Part shown: positions 60,543-64,000 of the stretch, piece by piece
Numbering within the stretch: position 1 is the stretch's first letter
Layout: the number at the start of each line of letters is the position of its first letter
Assembly: GCA_000299095.1 (NCBI GenBank)
Contig: CP003809.1
Coordinates: forward strand, 434,001-498,000
From: an alpha proteobacterium HIMB5
GTDB lineage: Bacteria; Pseudomonadota; Alphaproteobacteria; Pelagibacterales; Pelagibacteraceae
DNA length: 64,000 bases
Reading direction: 5' to 3'
The notes under the pieces: generated by a model
The model's input: the letters and a program-made list of their open reading frames with translations, nothing else
Told to the model about the DNA's origin: nothing
Database searches by the model: none
Made by a program: the position numbers and the translations under genes

Positions 60543-61866
60543 AGACGAAGATAGAATATTTAAAAATTTATATAATGATAGCGGTGCAGATTATCAATCA
60601 GCTTTAAAAAGAGGTGATTGGTCAAATACTAAAGAAATTTGTGCTAAAGGAAGAGAATGGATAATAGAAGAAATTAAATCTTCAGAATTAAGAGGAAGAG
60701 GTGGAGCAGGATTTCCTACGGGATTAAAATGGTCTTTTGCACCAAAAGAAGTTGGTTCAAGACCACACTATCTGGTTATAAATGCAGATGAGTCTGAACC
60801 TGGAACTTGTAAAGATAGAGATATTTTAAGGTTCGAACCTCATAAATTAATTGAAGGATGTTTAATAGCATCCTTTGCAGTTAATGCTCACGCTTGTTAT
60901 GTATATATTAGAGGCGAGTATTATAATGAAGGACAAAAATTACAAAAAGCTATTGATGAAGCATATGAAAATAAAGTTATAGGAAAAAATGCAAGTGGCA
61001 CTGGATGGGATTTTGATATTTTTATTCATTATGGCGCAGGCGCTTATATCTGTGGTGAGGAAACAGCATTACTAGAAAGTTTAGAAGGTAAAAAAGGTCA
61101 ACCAAGATTAAAACCCCCGTTTCCAGCTTTAATTGGATTGTACGGATGTCCAACAATTATAAATAACGTAGAAACCATAGCAGTTGTTCCAACAATTTTA
61201 AGAAGAGGTGGAAAATGGTTTGCAAATATAGGAAAACCTAAAAACACTGGTACTAAAATATTTTGTATATCAGGTAATGTGAACAACCCATGTAATGTTG
61301 AAGAAGAAATGGGTATTTCACTGAAAGAGTTAATAGAAACACATGCAGGTGGAGTTATTGGTGGATGGGACAATCTACAAGCCGTAATTCCTGGTGGTTC
61401 ATCAATGCCTTTATTGCCAAAAAATATTTGTGACACAATCACAATGGATTTTGATTCATTAATGGCTGAAAAGAGTGGATTAGGTACAGCAGGTATTGTT
61501 GTTATTAATAATGATCAAGACATAATTAAATGTATGGCAAGAATTGCTAGATTTTATAAACATGAAAGTTGCGGTCAATGCACTCCTTGCAGAGAAGGTT
61601 CTGGATGGATGTGGAGAATGCTTGAAAGAATGGCTAAAGGAGAAGCATCTAGAGATGAGGTTGACATGTTAATGGATGTTACAAAACAAATAGAAGGTCA
61701 TACTATTTGTGCTTTTGGAGAAGGATCGTCTTGGCCAGTGCAAGGACTATTAAGACACTTTAAAAAAGAAGTTGAGAAACGAAATAAGTTTGATCCAATT
61801 ATTAGAGAGAACAAGGATATACCATATTTAGTTGATCAACATTTATTGGATAAAAAAAATGCCTAA
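60535..61866 (+). CDS. nuoF: NADH-quinone oxidoreductase subunit F
   Basis: 443 residues, NADH- and FMN-binding subunit. It has [16 protein letters not shown] near residue 52, [40 protein letters not shown] and the N3 cluster motif [16 protein letters not shown] with a later Cys in HTICAFGEG. Its last codons overlap the nuoG start by 8 bases. Confidence 0.97.
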   Translation: MLRDEDRIFKNLYNDSGADYQSALKRGDWSNTKEICAKGREWIIEEIKSSELRGRGGAGFPTGLKWSFAPKEVGSRPHYLVINADESEPGTCKDRDILRFEPHKLIEGCLIASFAVNAHACYVYIRGEYYNEGQKLQKAIDEAYENKVIGKNASGTGWDFDIFIHYGAGAYICGEETALLESLEGKKGQPRLKPPFPALIGLYGCPTIINNVETIAVVPTILRRGGKWFANIGKPKNTGTKIFCISGNVNNPCNVEEEMGISLKELIETHAGGVIGGWDNLQAVIPGGSSMPLLPKNICDTITMDFDSLMAEKSGLGTAGIVVINNDQDIIKCMARIARFYKHESCGQCTPCREGSGWMWRMLERMAKGEASRDEVDMLMDVTKQIEGHTICAFGEGSSWPVQGLLRHFKKEVEKRNKFDPIIRENKDIPYLVDQHLLDKKNA

Positions 61867-63898
61867 ATTAAAAGTTAATGACATTGAAGTTGAAGTTGAA
61901 GAGGGTTTAACGGTTCTTCAAGCTTGTGAAAAAGCAGGTGTAGAAATTCCAAGATTTTGTTATCACGAAAAACTTTCTATAGCTGGAAATTGCAGAATGT
62001 GTTTGGTTGAAATGGAAAAATCTCCTAAACCTATTGCATCATGTGCAATGCCTGCAGCGGAAGGAATGAATATAAAAACAAATACTCCTAAAGTTGAAAA
62101 AGCAAGAAAAGGGGTTATGGAATTTTTGTTAGTTAATCATCCACTTGACTGTCCAGTGTGTGATCAAGGTGGTGAATGCGATCTACAAGATCAATCAATG
62201 TTCTACGGTGTTGATAAATCTAGATTTAAAGAAAATAAAAGATCAGTGCCAGATAAAAACATGGGTCCTCTGATCAAAACTCAAATGACAAGATGCATAC
62301 ATTGTACAAGATGTGTGAGATTTGCAACTGAAATTGCTGGCGTCCCTGAAATTGGAGCAATAGGTAGAGGAGAAGACATGCAAATAACAACATACTTAGA
62401 ACAATCAATGCAATCAGAATTATCAGCAAATGTTGTAGACTTATGTCCGGTTGGAGCACTTACTTCTAAACCTTATGTATTTGAAGCTAGACCTTGGGAA
62501 CTTAAAAAAACTGAAACTATAGATGTAATGGATGCAGTAGGAAGCAATATTAGAGTAGACACTTATGGGTGGGAAGTAAAAAGAGTTTTACCAATAATTA
62601 ATGAAGATATTAATGAGGAATGGATTTCAGATAAAACAAGATATGCATGTGATGGTTTATTAAACCAAAGATTAGACAAACCTTATGTAAAAAGAAATGG
62701 AAAATTTGAAGAGAGTAATTGGAATGAAGTAAACGAAATAGTTGTAAATAAACTTAAAAATACTCCAAAAGAAAACGTTTGTGGTTTTGTAGGTGATCTA
62801 ACAAACATGGAAACATCGTTTATATTTAAAGAATTCTTTGACAGAGTTTTGGAAACTAAAGCTTACGAAACAAGATCAGAAGATAAATATATAAATAATT
62901 CTGATAGAAAAAATTATATATTTAATTCAACAATCAATGGAATAGAGGAGTCAGATTTAATATTTTTAGTTGGAGCAAATCCAAGATTTGAAGCAACAAT
63001 AGTCAATGCAAGAATTAGAAAAGCCTTTTTAAATAATAATACTAAAATTATATCTTTAAATGATGTTGGAGATTTAACTTATCCTTATACTCAATTAGAT
63101 GGAAAAACGTCAACAATCAAAAATATTATTGAAGATAATCATGATGTTTCAAAATTAATTAAAGATGCTCAAAATCCATTAATTATAATTGGAGAGTCAT
63201 TATTAAAATCTGAGTCTTCTGAATATGTAGTAACTTCATTACAAAAATTTTTAACAGATAATAATAAAATCAACGATAATTGGAATTCATTTAATATTCT
63301 AACATGTGATGCCTCAACAGTTGGTAATCTTGATTTAGATTTAATTAATTTAGAAAAGGGATATTTTAAAAATAATATTTTAGATAATTTAAATAACAAT
63401 CAGTACGAAATTGTATTTCTTGTTGGACAAGATAACTTAAGTTTCAATAAAACAAATGAGTTTGTTGTTTATATTGGAAGTCATGGAGACAAAGGTGCTG
63501 AGATAGCAGATGTAATTTTACCAGGTTCAGCTTACACAGAACAATCAGGTTATTTTACAAATTTAGAAGGTAGATTACAAAAAGCATATAAAGCTTCCTA
63601 TCCACCTAATCAATCAAAGGAAGATTGGGAAATTATAAATAATTTAGCTGAGCAAGTGAATAATCGTAAGCTTTTTAACGATAAAGATGAATTAGAAAGC
63701 AGCATGCTTAATTATTTAAAACTTAAAAATGAAAAAAACAAAACTTCTGAAATTTCAGTAAATAACTTTGTTGATGAAAAAATTAATATAAAAGTAAAAG
63801 ATTATTATTTCTCAAATGTGATTGCTAGATCATCAAAAACTATGGTTGAGTGTAACAATTCTAAAATAGAAATTAAAAAAACAGGGACTGAAGGATAA
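61859..63898 (+). CDS. nuoG: NADH-quinone oxidoreductase subunit G
   Basis: 679 residues from ATG 61859, chosen over an in-frame ATG at 61832 because the family begins [19 protein letters not shown]. The N-terminal [2Fe-2S] ([15 protein letters not shown]), [4Fe-4S] motifs [26 protein letters not shown] and LCPVGAL are complete. The molybdopterin-like rest is shorter and more diverged than in E. coli, as in alphaproteobacteria. Three bases separate it from nuoH. Confidence 0.96.
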   Translation: MPKLKVNDIEVEVEEGLTVLQACEKAGVEIPRFCYHEKLSIAGNCRMCLVEMEKSPKPIASCAMPAAEGMNIKTNTPKVEKARKGVMEFLLVNHPLDCPVCDQGGECDLQDQSMFYGVDKSRFKENKRSVPDKNMGPLIKTQMTRCIHCTRCVRFATEIAGVPEIGAIGRGEDMQITTYLEQSMQSELSANVVDLCPVGALTSKPYVFEARPWELKKTETIDVMDAVGSNIRVDTYGWEVKRVLPIINEDINEEWISDKTRYACDGLLNQRLDKPYVKRNGKFEESNWNEVNEIVVNKLKNTPKENVCGFVGDLTNMETSFIFKEFFDRVLETKAYETRSEDKYINNSDRKNYIFNSTINGIEESDLIFLVGANPRFEATIVNARIRKAFLNNNTKIISLNDVGDLTYPYTQLDGKTSTIKNIIEDNHDVSKLIKDAQNPLIIIGESLLKSESSEYVVTSLQKFLTDNNKINDNWNSFNILTCDASTVGNLDLDLINLEKGYFKNNILDNLNNNQYEIVFLVGQDNLSFNKTNEFVVYIGSHGDKGAEIADVILPGSAYTEQSGYFTNLEGRLQKAYKASYPPNQSKEDWEIINNLAEQVNNRKLFNDKDELESSMLNYLKLKNEKNKTSEISVNNFVDEKINIKVKDYYFSNVIARSSKTMVECNNSKIEIKKTGTEG

Positions 63899-63901
63899 AA
63901 A

Positions 63902-64000
63902 ATGGAATATTTTAATGTTTTATTTAATGAAGTTTATAAAATTCTATTTTTATTGGTTCCAGTATTAGTTTCAGTTGCAATGATTGTTTGGCTCGATAGA
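63902..64000 (+). CDS. nuoH: NADH-quinone oxidoreductase subunit H, N-terminal part
   Basis: An ATG at 63902 opens a frame that runs off the window after 33 residues. It has a short polar start (MEYFNVLFNEVYK) then one hydrophobic helix ending MIVWLDR, as in NuoH helix 1 before the loop that reads LDRK. It is identified mainly by its position after nuoG. NuoH is the quinone-chamber subunit at the junction of the two arms. Confidence 0.85.
   Translation, partial: MEYFNVLFNEVYKILFLLVPVLVSVAMIVWLDR

Noticed and set aside
61832..61858. Upstream in-frame ATG for nuoG
   Set aside because: Would add nine residues unlike the family and overlap nuoF further; ATG 61859 gives the usual N terminus.

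Overview
The window looks like a chromosome segment of a marine SAR11-type alphaproteobacterium (Pelagibacterales). The reasons are very AT-rich DNA, genes packed with overlaps or gaps of a few bases, Lys/Asn/Ile-rich proteins, a cupin DMSP lyase that I recognise as DddK of Candidatus Pelagibacter, and an aprM-aprB-aprA set typical of that group. No rRNA, CRISPR array, prophage, insertion sequence or replication origin is visible. No gap without a gene exceeds about 170 bases once small genes are counted.

Layout. 1-1.3 kb: tail of an unknown gene plus small membrane or secreted proteins. 1.3-12 kb: housekeeping and stress genes (dddK, yajQ, rseP, HU, amt, bcp, a glycosyltransferase, rhodanese, a thiol isomerase-like protein, ABA4-like, recX, cysQ, DUF3553, mnmA). 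12-17.2 kb: a cystathionine beta-lyase-like enzyme, an MFS carrier and a pabB-pabA-pabC set for p-aminobenzoate, with pabB frameshifted at an A9 run. 17.3-26.6 kb: a sulfur module (aprMBA, two small unknown genes, a TauE-type exporter, a YeiH-type exporter, suyAB, xsc). Organosulfonates would be cleaved to sulfite, and sulfite oxidised or exported. 26.8-34.9 kb: a very AT-rich cell-surface block (sugar dehydrogenase, methyltransferase, two paralogous multi-pass membrane proteins around a frameshifted O-antigen ligase-like gene, OafA-type acyltransferase). 34.9-47.2 kb: oxidoreductase and transport genes (FAD oxidoreductase, hydratase, M23 peptidase, two SDRs, TerC, a GMC oxidoreductase, a TRAP transporter, an NCS1 permease, a zinc alcohol dehydrogenase). 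47.2-50.9 kb: small and miscellaneous genes (DUF3047, ybgC, uracil-DNA glycosylase, DUF1289). 51-57.2 kb: tRNA-Leu, tig, clpP, clpX, lon, tRNA-Val, tRNA-Asp. 57.3-64 kb: nuoABCDEFG and the start of nuoH.

How the genes work together. The most coherent system is sulfur: DddK releases DMS from DMSP. SuyAB and Xsc free sulfite from C3 and C2 sulfonates. AprBA with its membrane anchor AprM could oxidise sulfite to APS, and two exporters could remove surplus anion. The tig-clpPX-lon block is the classic protein-quality set, apparently read from a promoter in front of a tRNA-Leu. At least ten genes under 60 codons were found by eye, several overlapping their neighbours as operon members. Two single-base frameshifts, both in 9-base homopolymers and both repaired by the same -1 shift, deserve checking as sequence errors, slippage sites or phase variation.
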